Assembly (NCBI GenBank): GCA_028279345.1
Contig: JANQNY010000065.1
Span: forward strand, 1 to 56,965
DNA from: Geminicoccaceae bacterium
GTDB taxonomy: Bacteria; Pseudomonadota; Alphaproteobacteria; Geminicoccales; Geminicoccaceae
Direction of reading: 5' to 3'
Length of the DNA: 56,965 nt
Shown: piece by piece, positions 8,545-18,554 of the stretch
How the letters are laid out: every line of letters starts with the position of its first letter
Position numbering within the stretch: position 1 is the first letter of the stretch
The notes under the pieces: model-generated
Told to the model about the DNA's origin: nothing
Seen by the model: only the letters and a program-made list of their open reading frames with translations
The model's database searches: none
Position numbers and translations under genes: made by a program

Positions 8545-10151
8545 AGCTCGAGCAGATGCCCACCGCCGACGCACTCGGCGCGCGCCTGGTCCACAGCCTG
8601 CGTGCCGAGGGGCTGTCGCTGAAGAAGGGGCAGCTCCTAGGCGTCGAAGAGGTGCACGCCTTGCAGCGAGCCGGCATCGGCGCCGTCACCGCCTGCCGCC
8701 TCGAGCCGGGCGACATCGAGGAGAACGAGGCCGCAGCACGCCTGGCAGCACCGCTGACCGGAGCGGGCATCGAGGCCGGCAAGGCGTTCACGGGCCGCGT
8801 CAACCTGCATGCGCGGGCGGGCGGCGTGCTGCGGACCGATTCGGCCGTGATCGACGCGGTCAACCGGCTCGACGAGGCGCTCACGGTGGCGACGCTGGCC
8901 GACTGGGAGCCGGTGGTGCCGGGCCAGCTCCTTGCCACCATCAAGATCATCCCCTTCGCGGCGCCAGAAGAGGCACTCGGCGAGGCGGTGCGGCGCCTGG
9001 AGGCCGCCGACGAGCCTTTGCGGCTTCACCCCTATCGCGGGATCAGCGCGTTCCTCATCCAGACCACCCTGCCAACCGTGAAGACGAGCGTGCTCGACAA
9101 GACGGCGGCGATCACGCGCGAGCGGCTCGTGCAGGTGGGCGGGAGGCTCCTCGGCGAGCGGCGTTGCCCGCATACGGCCGACGCCGTCGCCGAGGCCGTC
9201 AGCGAGGCGCCGCCGGCGGACGTGCTGCTGGTCGCCGGCGCGTCGGCGATCACCGACCGGCGCGACGTGCTGCCCGCCGGCATCGAGCGGGCCGGCGGCC
9301 AGGTGCTGCACTTCGGCATGCCGGTCGATCCGGGCAATCTGCTGCTGCTCGCCGAGCGCGAGGGCGGCACCGTGCTGGGCCTTCCCGGCTGCGCGCGCTC
9401 GCCAAAGCTCAACGGCTTCGACTGGGTCTTGCAGCGGCTGGGCGCCGGCCTGGAGGTCGACCGCGCGCAGATCATGGCGATGGGCGTGGGCGGCCTCCTC
9501 GCTGAAATCCCGACGCGACCGCAGCCGCGGGAGGTCGCTCCGCCGCTGGGCGAGCCCAAAATCGCCGTCATGGTGCTCGCCGCCGGGCAGTCCCGGCGGA
9601 TGGGTCGCACCAACAAGCTGACAGAGCTCTGGGGCTCGAAGCCGCTGATAGCCTATCCCGTGGACGCCGCCCTGGCCTCCCGTGCCGTGGACGTCGTCGT
9701 CGTGACGGGTAACGCGCCCGAGCGCGTCGAGGCGGCACTACGCGGCCGCGATGTCCGGTTCGCTCGCAATGCGGACTACGCCAGCGGCCTCGCCAGCTCG
9801 CTCAAGGCCGGCCTCGCGGCTTTGCAAGACGACATCGACGGCGCGCTCGTCTGCCTGGGCGACATGCCGCGCATCACGGCGCAGCACCTGAACCGGCTCA
9901 TCGCGGCCTTCGATCCGGAGGGCCAGCACTCGATCGTCGTCCCCACCGTCGACGGCAAGCGCGGCAATCCGGTGCTGTGGGGTCGGCAGCATTTCGAGGC
10001 GATCGACGCCTTGGTGGGCGACGTGGGCGCACGGCACCTCATCGGTCAGCATGAGGACGAGCTTGTCGAGGTGACGATGGATGACGATGCCGCACTGACC
10101 GACATCGACACGCCCGCCGCACTCGCGGCGCTGCGGAATGAGGGGCGGTGA
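8541..10151 (+). CDS. Molybdopterin-binding / MocA-like nucleotidyltransferase fusion
   Basis: 536-residue two-domain protein. Residues 1 to about 330 resemble the MoaB/MoeA-type molybdopterin-binding fold, with DVLLVAGASAITDRRDV and GTVLGLPGCARSPKLNGFDW as its substrate-site blocks. From about residue 340 comes a MobA/MocA-like nucleotidyltransferase: VMVLAAGQSRRMG at the start, ALVCLGDMP in the middle with its metal-binding Asp, and GNPVLWGR later. The probable reaction is attaching a nucleotide (likely CMP, giving the cytosine dinucleotide cofactor used by the CO-dehydrogenase/xanthine-dehydrogenase family) to Mo-molybdopterin. The start overlaps the upstream XdhC stop as ATGA. The nucleotide choice is inferred from family, not seen. 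Confidence 0.87.
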   Translation: MKLEQMPTADALGARLVHSLRAEGLSLKKGQLLGVEEVHALQRAGIGAVTACRLEPGDIEENEAAARLAAPLTGAGIEAGKAFTGRVNLHARAGGVLRTDSAVIDAVNRLDEALTVATLADWEPVVPGQLLATIKIIPFAAPEEALGEAVRRLEAADEPLRLHPYRGISAFLIQTTLPTVKTSVLDKTAAITRERLVQVGGRLLGERRCPHTADAVAEAVSEAPPADVLLVAGASAITDRRDVLPAGIERAGGQVLHFGMPVDPGNLLLLAEREGGTVLGLPGCARSPKLNGFDWVLQRLGAGLEVDRAQIMAMGVGGLLAEIPTRPQPREVAPPLGEPKIAVMVLAAGQSRRMGRTNKLTELWGSKPLIAYPVDAALASRAVDVVVVTGNAPERVEAALRGRDVRFARNADYASGLASSLKAGLAALQDDIDGALVCLGDMPRITAQHLNRLIAAFDPEGQHSIVVPTVDGKRGNPVLWGRQHFEAIDALVGDVGARHLIGQHEDELVEVTMDDDAALTDIDTPAALAALRNEGR

Positions 10152-10555
10152 GCGCTGACCTCTATCACGAAGCACTCAGGCGCCTCGCCAAGGAGGGACC
10201 GGGCCGCGGGCGGCTCGCCCACGCCGACGCCACCGCGACCGTCCACAACCCCCTCTGCGGCGACCGCGTCACCATCGACCTCGCCCTCGACGGCGACCGG
10301 GTAGCCGCAGTCGGCCACGAGGTGCGCGGCTGCCTCCTCTGTGAGGCCGCCGCCGCGCTGGTCGCCGAGCACGCCCCGGGCCATCGGCGCGACGATTTTG
10401 GTGATCTGCCCAGCGCGTTGCGGGCCTACCTGAAGAGCGACGACCTGCCTGAACCGCTCAAGGGCCTGGCTCTCTTCGCTCCCGCCCGCGCCTTCCGCTC
10501 CCGCCACCGCTGCGTCACCCTACCGTTCGAGGCGATGGCCAAGGCGCTCGGCTGA
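10148..10555 (+). CDS. SufU/NifU-like iron-sulfur scaffold protein
   Basis: 135-residue SufU/IscU-like scaffold. The three ligand cysteines are present: Cys37 in HNPLCGDR, Cys62/Cys65 in GCLLCEAA and Cys122 in RHRCVTLPFEAM, the spacing of SufU rather than IscU. It starts with GTG overlapping the previous stop as GTGA and closes the cofactor operon, so a job in supplying [2Fe-2S] clusters or sulfur to the molybdenum hydroxylase served by this operon is likely (inference from context). A degenerate copy of its 3' end lies at 12248-12340. A short inverted repeat follows the stop and may separate it from the convergent gene 18 bases away. Confidence 0.85.
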   Translation: MSADLYHEALRRLAKEGPGRGRLAHADATATVHNPLCGDRVTIDLALDGDRVAAVGHEVRGCLLCEAAAALVAEHAPGHRRDDFGDLPSALRAYLKSDDLPEPLKGLALFAPARAFRSRHRCVTLPFEAMAKALG

Positions 10556-10573
10556 GGCTTTCGGTGCCGAAGG

Positions 10574-10996
10574 TCACGGTTGCAGATCGACCGCCGCCCT
10601 TAGCGATCCGTCCATGTAGAACGGTGTGGACGAGTGATCGTGGACGATCTTCCATGCACCGTCGATCTTGCGAAAGCACATCGTCGTTCTGAACCAGATG
10701 TCTTCCTGCGCGCCATCCGCCTTGGTGCCTCGCATCCGGTTGAGCGCCGTAGACCAGGCGATGCCGTCGCCAACGATCAGATCCACGTCCTCCGCACCGA
10801 TCAGGATCGGGCCGTGCCATGTCGCCAGCCAAGCGGCCGTTCCGGCGCGGTCGATCTTGTCCTTCAGGGGCGGCGCAAGTGCGTAGATCACGGCATCGGG
10901 AGCGTAGCATTCGACGATTGCGTCGGCGTCCCTGTCGTAATGCGCATCGCCCAAACGCTGGCAGAGCGCGATGATCTCCTGTTGCTCCTCCGTCAT
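10574..10996 (-). CDS. SnoaL-like / DUF4440 small alpha+beta barrel protein
   Basis: 140-residue protein of the NTF2/SnoaL fold: an N-terminal helix pair (IIALCQRLGDAHYDRDADAIVECY), the YAPDAVIY turn, and a barrel ending in WKIVHDHSSTPF. Such proteins bind small hydrophobic ligands or act as isomerases or hydrolases, and many have no known reaction. I start it at the ATG at 10996, which is preceded by the GAGGGAACGCGAG stretch. It lies 11 bases after the VOC gene, in a three-gene unit headed by a TetR regulator (tetR, VOC, SnoaL). Base and codon use look slightly less GC-extreme than the cox operon, which may hint at separate acquisition. Confidence 0.8.
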   Translation of the reverse strand: MTEEQQEIIALCQRLGDAHYDRDADAIVECYAPDAVIYALAPPLKDKIDRAGTAAWLATWHGPILIGAEDVDLIVGDGIAWSTALNRMRGTKADGAQEDIWFRTTMCFRKIDGAWKIVHDHSSTPFYMDGSLRAAVDLQP

Positions 10997-11007
10997 CTCG
11001 CGTTCCC

Positions 11008-11496
11008 TCAATTGTGTCCGTGGAACGCCGCCTCGAGGACGGCGACGTCGAGCTTCTTCATGGGATGCATGGCGTTCAACATGGCGCCGATCTTCGCCTT
11101 GTCCCCAGTATTCAGGAGTTCGGCGATCCGCCGAGGGGAGATCTGCCAGGCAACCCCCCAGCGGTCCTTGAGCCAGCCGCATTGCACCTCGCGGCCTCCG
11201 TTCGCGGTCAGGGCCTCCCACAGCCGATCGGTTTCCGCTTGATCCTCCGTGGTTACGGAGATCGAGATCATGTCGTTGTGCTCCTGGTGCGGACCGGCCT
11301 GAAGGATGGAAAACGGCGCGCCCGCGAGCGTGAATTGGATGATCTGGACGCCCCCTTCCTCGCCTGTGAGCATGTGCTCGAAGCGATGCTCGTCTTTGAT
11401 GTGCGAGTTCGGGAGCAGCGACGTATAAAAGCGCGCCGCCTCTAGCCCACCCTCTTCAAACCATATGCAGGTGTTTACGTTCGAGAACTCCGTCAC
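11008..11496 (-). CDS. VOC family protein (PhnB / 3-demethylubiquinone-like)
   Basis: 162-residue vicinal-oxygen-chelate protein of the PhnB-like 3-dmu-9_3-mt subgroup. Seen: NVNTCIWFEEGGLEAARFY at the start, LAGAPFSILQAGP, a paired second module with DRLWEALTANGG and DRWGVAWQISP. Family members are often of unknown reaction and act as dioxygenase- or lyase-like enzymes or as binding proteins. The GTG start is supported by a GGAAGGA ribosome site and overlaps the tetR stop as GTGA. Being co-transcribed with a TetR repressor, it is probably induced by a small organic ligand. Confidence 0.85.
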   Translation of the reverse strand: MTEFSNVNTCIWFEEGGLEAARFYTSLLPNSHIKDEHRFEHMLTGEEGGVQIIQFTLAGAPFSILQAGPHQEHNDMISISVTTEDQAETDRLWEALTANGGREVQCGWLKDRWGVAWQISPRRIAELLNTGDKAKIGAMLNAMHPMKKLDVAVLEAAFHGHN

Positions 11497-12134
11497 GGGC
11501 TCGTCCTTCCTGGTTGGGAATTGTCGAATAGCAACTCGATGTATCGTTTGAGGTGATCGACACTGGATCTGGCTAGCGCGGCGTCGCCGGTTGCTTTGGC
11601 CAGAATGAAGGCACCCTGAATGACGGCCTGTATGTGGCGAGCGAGGCTGGTTGCCGTCCAATCAGCCTCCATGCCGCGCGAGCTCATCGCGGCGGCGATG
11701 TCCGGCTCAAGCGTGGCCGCATGGCCGAGGATGCTGTCTGCACAGGCGTCGCGAATGTCGGGATGCGAGGCATAGGCCTCCTGCGTCATCGTCCCGACAA
11801 GGCAGGTGAACTCGGCGAGTTCGCCTTCGATGATCGACTTGCGGAAGTCGACATAGGCCAAAACCCGTTCAAGCGGATCGCTCGGCCGGTGGTAGGGCGC
11901 GCCCTCGAAGTAGCTCGTGGTGGTTTCCGCCCAGAACTTCGCCGCCGCGACGCCCAGCGCCTCCTTGGTCGGAAAGTGGTGGAAATAGGCGCCCTTGGTG
12001 ACGCCCGCCGCTTGGCACAGATCGTCGACCGTGGTCGCGGTAAAGCCCTTCACCCGGATGATGTCCCTTGCGGCCTCCAGCAGGCGCGTTCGCGCGTCGC
12101 CGCGTTCGGGATCGATTTTGGTGGGTCTCGGCAT
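11493..12134 (-). CDS. TetR/AcrR family transcriptional regulator
   Basis: 213-residue TetR-type repressor. The N-terminal helix-turn-helix is clear: ARTRLLEAARDIIRVKGF, TTVDDLCQAAGVTKGAYFHHFPTKEAL; the rest is a helical ligand-binding domain. I start it at ATG 12134 (MPRPTKIDPERG), since the alternative TTG 36 bases upstream would put the protein start on top of the palindromic operator at 12140-12165. The operator ends about five bases before the ATG, so strong autorepression is expected. It is first gene of tetR-VOC-SnoaL and is coupled to the VOC gene by a GTGA overlap. Confidence 0.9.
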   Translation of the reverse strand: MPRPTKIDPERGDARTRLLEAARDIIRVKGFTATTVDDLCQAAGVTKGAYFHHFPTKEALGVAAAKFWAETTTSYFEGAPYHRPSDPLERVLAYVDFRKSIIEGELAEFTCLVGTMTQEAYASHPDIRDACADSILGHAATLEPDIAAAMSSRGMEADWTATSLARHIQAVIQGAFILAKATGDAALARSSVDHLKRYIELLFDNSQPGRTSP

Positions 12135-12139
12135 AGGTG

Positions 12140-12165
12140 ATACATACCTTACAGTTGGTATGTAT
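12140..12165. promoter_or_regulatory. Palindromic operator for the adjacent TetR regulator
   Basis: Perfect 9-base inverted repeat, ATACATACC and GGTATGTAT, separated by eight bases. It lies directly upstream of the tetR start codon. The inner TACATAC/GTATGTA halves and their spacing resemble the E. coli AcrR operator, so binding by the neighbouring TetR-family protein is the simplest reading. Confidence 0.8.
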
Positions 12166-12247
12166 AACAAGCGCCAATTGATGGCTCGCGGACGCCCCGG
12201 AACTCCGCTGTCGGTGGATGCGCGATCCGCTCAGCGTCAGCTTCGCC

Positions 12248-12340
12248 CGGCTAGCCCCCTTCGCCACAACCAGCGCTTTCCGCTCCCGCTACCGCTGCGT
12301 TACCCTGCTCCTCGAGGCGACGCTGGAGGCGCCAAGCTGA
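12248..12340 (+). pseudogene. Relic of a sufU-like 3' end
   Basis: In frame and ending at a TGA, this stretch translates to a peptide that matches the C-terminus of the SufU-like protein encoded at 10148-10555. Shared residues include AFRSR, RCVTL and EA, with 17 of the last 29 positions identical; the DNA is about 74% identical over 90 bases (my hand count). The Cys ligand of RxRCVTL is kept. No ATG or body of a scaffold gene precedes it; similarity fades upstream of about 12224. It therefore looks like the left-over end of a duplicated or recombined sufU copy. Confidence 0.72.
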
Positions 12341-12406
12341 GAATTTCCGTTCGGCAAACGCCTACCGAATTACTTTCGCAAGCGCGGGTTTTCAAGAAAT
12401 TGGCCT

Positions 12407-12425
12407 GATCTAACAGTATTAGATC
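12407..12425. promoter_or_regulatory. Perfect inverted repeat upstream of the AhpD-like gene
   Basis: GATCTAA and TTAGATC form a perfect 7-base inverted repeat around a five-base centre, 35 bases before the GTG start of the AhpD-like gene, in a locally AT-rich stretch. It is placed like an operator overlapping a promoter. The protein that would bind is unknown. Confidence 0.5.
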
Positions 12426-12460
12426 CGTGTGATTGCCTGCATAGATGGAGTAAAGATGAA

Positions 12461-13039
12461 GTGAAAGCTACCAACATTAGCCGCTACCCGGTGCCTGACA
12501 TCAACGAACTACCGGACGACATCAAGGAAAAGGTCCTAGCGGTCCAGGAGAAGGCAGGCTTCGTGCCCAACGTCTTCCTGGTCCTGGCCCATCGTCCCGA
12601 CGAGCTTCGCGCATTCTTCGCCTATCACGACGCGTTGATGGAAAAGGAAAGCGGCCTGACCAAGGCCGAGAGGGAGATGATTGTCGTCGCCACGTCCAAC
12701 GACAACGGCTGCCAGTACTGCGTGGTGGCCCACGGTGCCATCCTGCGCATCCGGGCCAAGAACGCCCTGATCGCCGACCAGGTCGCAGTGAACTACCGAA
12801 AAGCAGACATCACGCCGAAACAGAAGGCTATGCTAGACTTCGCCATGAAGGTGTCGAGCGACGCCAAATCAATCTGTAACGAGGATTTCGAAGCCTTACG
12901 TAGCCACGGCTTCACCGATGAAGACATCTGGGATATCGCCAGCATTACCGCCTTCTTCGGCCTCAGCAACCGCATGGCCAACTTCACGTCCATGCGGCCC
13001 AACGACGAGTTCTATGCCATGGGCCGCGGGCTCGGTTGA
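12461..13039 (+). CDS. Peroxidase-related AhpD-like (carboxymuconolactone decarboxylase fold) protein
   Basis: 192-residue alkylhydroperoxidase-like protein. The redox motif is CQYCVVAHG near residues 85-93 (Cys-x-x-Cys plus the nearby His), with the helix TKAEREMIVVATS before it and a second helical half carrying DEDIWDIASITAFFGLSNRMANF. Members of this peroxidase-related group are thought to reduce peroxides with the paired cysteines. The GTG start is supported by GGAG nine bases upstream. Lysine- and asparagine-containing, less GC-biased composition sets it apart from most neighbours. It stands alone, following the sufU relic and a perfect inverted repeat. Confidence 0.87.
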   Translation: MKATNISRYPVPDINELPDDIKEKVLAVQEKAGFVPNVFLVLAHRPDELRAFFAYHDALMEKESGLTKAEREMIVVATSNDNGCQYCVVAHGAILRIRAKNALIADQVAVNYRKADITPKQKAMLDFAMKVSSDAKSICNEDFEALRSHGFTDEDIWDIASITAFFGLSNRMANFTSMRPNDEFYAMGRGLG

Positions 13040-13128
13040 ACCCAAGGCGGGGCGTCCGATCTCCGGTTTGAATGGAACACCGCAAAGGTCTCTTCCTGCG
13101 AGGTCTGAGCGGTTGCCCACGAGCGACG

Positions 13129-13611
13129 CTATGTCCGCCATCCATCCAATTCCGAAGCGCGGACTTGGCGCCGAGCCTGTCTGATCTGCGTGCTCACCCT
13201 GGGCTCCAATCGGGCGACACCGAGCGGCACCGAGAACGCCTCGCACCAGATGTGGACCTCGTTGAAGTCGGCAACATCGAGCGAGGCCGGGACCTCATAG
13301 GCCTGCCGTCCGGTGAGGGCTTCGAGCGGGCCGAGCTTGCTCGTGGCGAGATAGCCGTCGGCGCCAAAGCCCACGACCGGGTCGGGTGCGCCGTCGAGAC
13401 TGAAGTCCGGGCCGAGCTCGACGGCATAGCTGCCGTCCGCGAGGCGAACGACGCTCACGCCGCCCGTGGTCGCATGATCGCTGGCGCCTTGGAACGTGCC
13501 CGTTGCGATCGTCTGGCCCTCGACCGGTGCGGCAGGCGGCGCGGTCTGGGGTGTCGACGAGGTGCACGCGGCGACGAACAGGACGAAGGCGAGCAACGCT
13601 GATCTGCGCAT
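13129..13611 (-). CDS. DM13-domain lipoprotein
   Basis: 160-residue lipoprotein. A short signal peptide ends in a lipobox (FVAAC, Cys16), followed by a Pro/Ala/Thr-rich tether. Then comes a DM13 domain: GTFQGASDHATTGGVSVV, LGPDFSLDGAPDPVVGFG, and EVHIWCEAFSVPLGVARL near residue 135. DM13 domains are predicted to take part in redox or electron transfer, with the conserved Cys in the IWCxxF element, on the outside of the cytoplasmic membrane or in the periplasm. The last 20 residues are basic and extend past the domain. No operon partner; the AhpD-like gene converges on it. Confidence 0.82.
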   Translation of the reverse strand: MRRSALLAFVLFVAACTSSTPQTAPPAAPVEGQTIATGTFQGASDHATTGGVSVVRLADGSYAVELGPDFSLDGAPDPVVGFGADGYLATSKLGPLEALTGRQAYEVPASLDVADFNEVHIWCEAFSVPLGVARLEPRVSTQIRQARRQVRASELDGWRT

Positions 13612-13798
13612 CGGTCATCTCCATGCGGTGGTCCGGCGAGAGCGCCGGATGGCACCTTCGATGCGGCAGGGTGGAAACGCGTCTCGCTCCCGCACGTGGC
13701 CGTGAGCCACCGTCAGCGGATTGCGACCAGCACGCGCGGTGCCTGCAACGCGGCGGCCGAGCGCCTACATGAGAGTTGCACGCAACGCGGAGCACCCC

Positions 13799-14200
13799 AT
13801 GAAGAAGATCACCAAAACCGAGGACGAGTGGCGCGAGGCGCTGAGCCCGGAGGAGTACCAGGTCGCGCGCAAAGCCGGCACCGAGCGGGCGTTCACAGGT
13901 CGCTACTGGAATGAGAAGAGCCCGGGCACCTATCTCTGCGTCGGCTGCGGCCTGCCGCTCTTCCACTCGGAAACCAAGTACGACAGCGGCACGGGCTGGC
14001 CCTCGTTCTACCAGCCCGTCGACCCGAACCACGTCGCCGAGAAGCGCGACGTGAGCTATGGGATGGTGCGCACCGAAGCGGTCTGCGCGCGCTGCGGCAG
14101 CCATCTGGGCCACGTCTTCCCCGACGGTCCAAGGCCTACCGGGCAGCGCTATTGCATGAACTCGCTGAGCCTCAAGCTCGAGCCCGACGCGGAAAGCTGA
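13799..14200 (+). CDS. msrB: Peptide-methionine (R)-S-oxide reductase
   Basis: 133-residue MsrB, which reduces methionine-R-sulfoxide in proteins with a thiol mechanism. Seen: two zinc-binding CxxC pairs (CVGCG near residue 47 and CARCG near 96), the substrate block TGWPSFYQP, and the catalytic Cys in RYCMNSLSL near residue 119. The usual RYCVNSAS motif is slightly changed (Met, Leu), which should not prevent activity. I take the ATG at 13799 ([11 protein letters not shown]), preceded by GCGGAG; 26 upstream residues in the same open frame do not resemble the family. Probably a single-gene unit. Confidence 0.93.
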   Translation: MKKITKTEDEWREALSPEEYQVARKAGTERAFTGRYWNEKSPGTYLCVGCGLPLFHSETKYDSGTGWPSFYQPVDPNHVAEKRDVSYGMVRTEAVCARCGSHLGHVFPDGPRPTGQRYCMNSLSLKLEPDAES

Positions 14201-14283
14201 GCGGACCGGCCATGCCTTGATCCGGCGCATGGAACCTGAGCGCATTCGTCTACAGATTAGCGAATGCATCGGGAGCTTGGACG

Positions 14284-16981
<2,698 letters not shown>

Positions 16982-16998
<17 letters not shown>

Positions 16999-17794
16999 GC
17001 GCCCAGTCATAGGCGAACGCATCGATCGAGCTGGCACCTGCCAGGCGCGCTTGCAGGTCCGGCGCCGCGTAGGTGCTCAGATGCGCCAAGATGGCCGCCT
17101 CGCTGCCACCGAAGTCGTCGCCGAACCAATTGTAGATGCTCGATACGGTGACATCCCCGCCGACGGTCGTGCTGACGCCGCGCGGATCGTTGACATAGGC
17201 GCGCGCCGCCCGATCGAGCTGCTGGTCGAGTTGGGCAGCGGTGAACGGCTCGGGTTGCAGATCGGGACAGCCGACTGCCGCACAGTTGACCGCGTAGTGG
17301 ATCAGGGGCTCGTCGAACACGGGGCGGACGATGCCATGCTCGATGTCGTCGAGCGACAGGGGCCGCCCCTCGACCGTGATCCGGTCGCGCCGCCAGACCG
17401 CGTCGATGTCGCGGATCGTGGCGACCGGATAGGCATCGAGCACCGCCTGGACCGTGAGGGCGTTATAGAGATTGAGCCAGTAGGCGAGCTGCTCGTCCGG
17501 CGCGAGTGCAGTCACCTGCGTCGCGGCGAGCCTCGCGACATAGGCGTTGAGCGCCGCCCGGTCAGCATCGCTCACCGACGCGTAGCGGACGCGATTGACG
17601 CCCACATCGTCCACCTGGACGTACCGGTCCAGAAGAGCGCTCCAGGCCCCATGATCGACCACCGTGCTGGCGGCGGGGTCGCGTTTCTGCCAATGCTCAT
17701 CGATCAGGCGAGCGTTCGGCGCAACCCAGCGCTCCAGCCAGTCGAAGCCGGTGGTGGCGAGGAAAACGAACGTGGCGAGCATCAGACGCCGCAT
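16982..17794 (-). CDS. DUF547 exported protein
   Basis: 270-residue protein with a short hydrophobic N-terminus (MRRLMLATFVFLATTGF) that looks like a signal peptide or anchor, then a DUF547 domain: YWLNLYNALTVQAVLDAYP near residue 110, IRDIDAVW, LSLDDIEHGIVRP, and IHYAVNCAAVGCPDLQPEPF with its paired cysteines. The domain is related to the papain/transglutaminase-like fold but function is unknown. The ATG is at 17794, and its CAT shares the CATG palindrome with the ATG of the divergent protease gene. The 3' end overlaps the P-type ATPase gene. Confidence 0.87.
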
Positions 17795-18536
17795 GCGGTC
17801 TCTCCGCGGTGGTGGACGCCGGCTCAGGTGGCACTCGGTCGATGCCGGCGCCAGCGGCAAGCGCTCCGTCGCACGCGTTCTTGAAGCACTGCTAGTGCTG
17901 GTGCTGGCGGCAAGCTCACCCGGCGCAGCCGGTGCCACCGACTGGGGTGCTGTGGGACGGGTCAACGTCGCGGGCAAGAGCTTTTGCACCGGCACCCTGA
18001 TCCGGCCGGATCGGGTCGTCACTGCCGCACACTGCCTGTTTCACCCGCGTACGGGCCGGCTGGCACCGCTCGACGACATCCACTTCGTCGCCGGCTGGGA
18101 GCGCGGCGCGTTCATCGCGCACGCGCAACCCTCAGCCGTCCACGTCGCCGTCGACTATGATTGGGCGCAGCGCCAAGCACTCGCCGGCCTCGAGCACGAC
18201 GTGGCGATCCTCGAGTTCGAGCGGGAGGTGGTCGCGCCGACGCTGGCGGTCGTCCCCGCCGTCGCGCAGCCGGAGCGGCTCTCGCTGGTGCACTACAGCC
18301 GGCTTCGACCACACCTCGCCAATGTGGACGAGGGCTGCCTGCGTCTCAGAACTGTGGGGCGCCTCTGGCAGCTCAACTGTGCCGTCGAGCCGGGCGGCTC
18401 GGGCGCCCCGGTGCTGATCGGCGACGCCGGCAGCCCACGCATCGCCGCCATCGTCATCGGTCGGACGCGTCTGAACGGCGCATGGACGACGCTCGCCCTG
18501 CCGGTGCGGGCACCTCAGCTCCTGCCGTCGCCCTGA
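17793..18536 (+). CDS. Secreted trypsin-like serine protease (S1 family)
   Basis: 247-residue chymotrypsin-fold protease. A basic 28-residue stretch and hydrophobic EALLVLVLAASSPGAAGA make a long signal peptide. The catalytic triad is His80 (VTAAHC), Asp136 (LEHDVAIL) and Ser203 (GGSGAP), with CTGTLI before the His; it is short but complete. The start is uncertain: the first ATG overlaps the start of the divergent DUF547 gene, and no good ribosome site is seen. Likely exported to the periplasm or outside; substrate unknown. The EamA exporter gene follows 18 bases after the stop. Confidence 0.85.
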   Translation: MRSLRGGGRRLRWHSVDAGASGKRSVARVLEALLVLVLAASSPGAAGATDWGAVGRVNVAGKSFCTGTLIRPDRVVTAAHCLFHPRTGRLAPLDDIHFVAGWERGAFIAHAQPSAVHVAVDYDWAQRQALAGLEHDVAILEFEREVVAPTLAVVPAVAQPERLSLVHYSRLRPHLANVDEGCLRLRTVGRLWQLNCAVEPGGSGAPVLIGDAGSPRIAAIVIGRTRLNGAWTTLALPVRAPQLLPSP

Positions 18537-18554
18537 GCGCCGGATGGCGCACGG

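Noticed and set aside
10558..10573. Short hairpin between sufU and the convergent SnoaL gene
   Set aside because: CTTTCGG and CCGAAGG form a short stem with a two-base loop, too small for a confident terminator.
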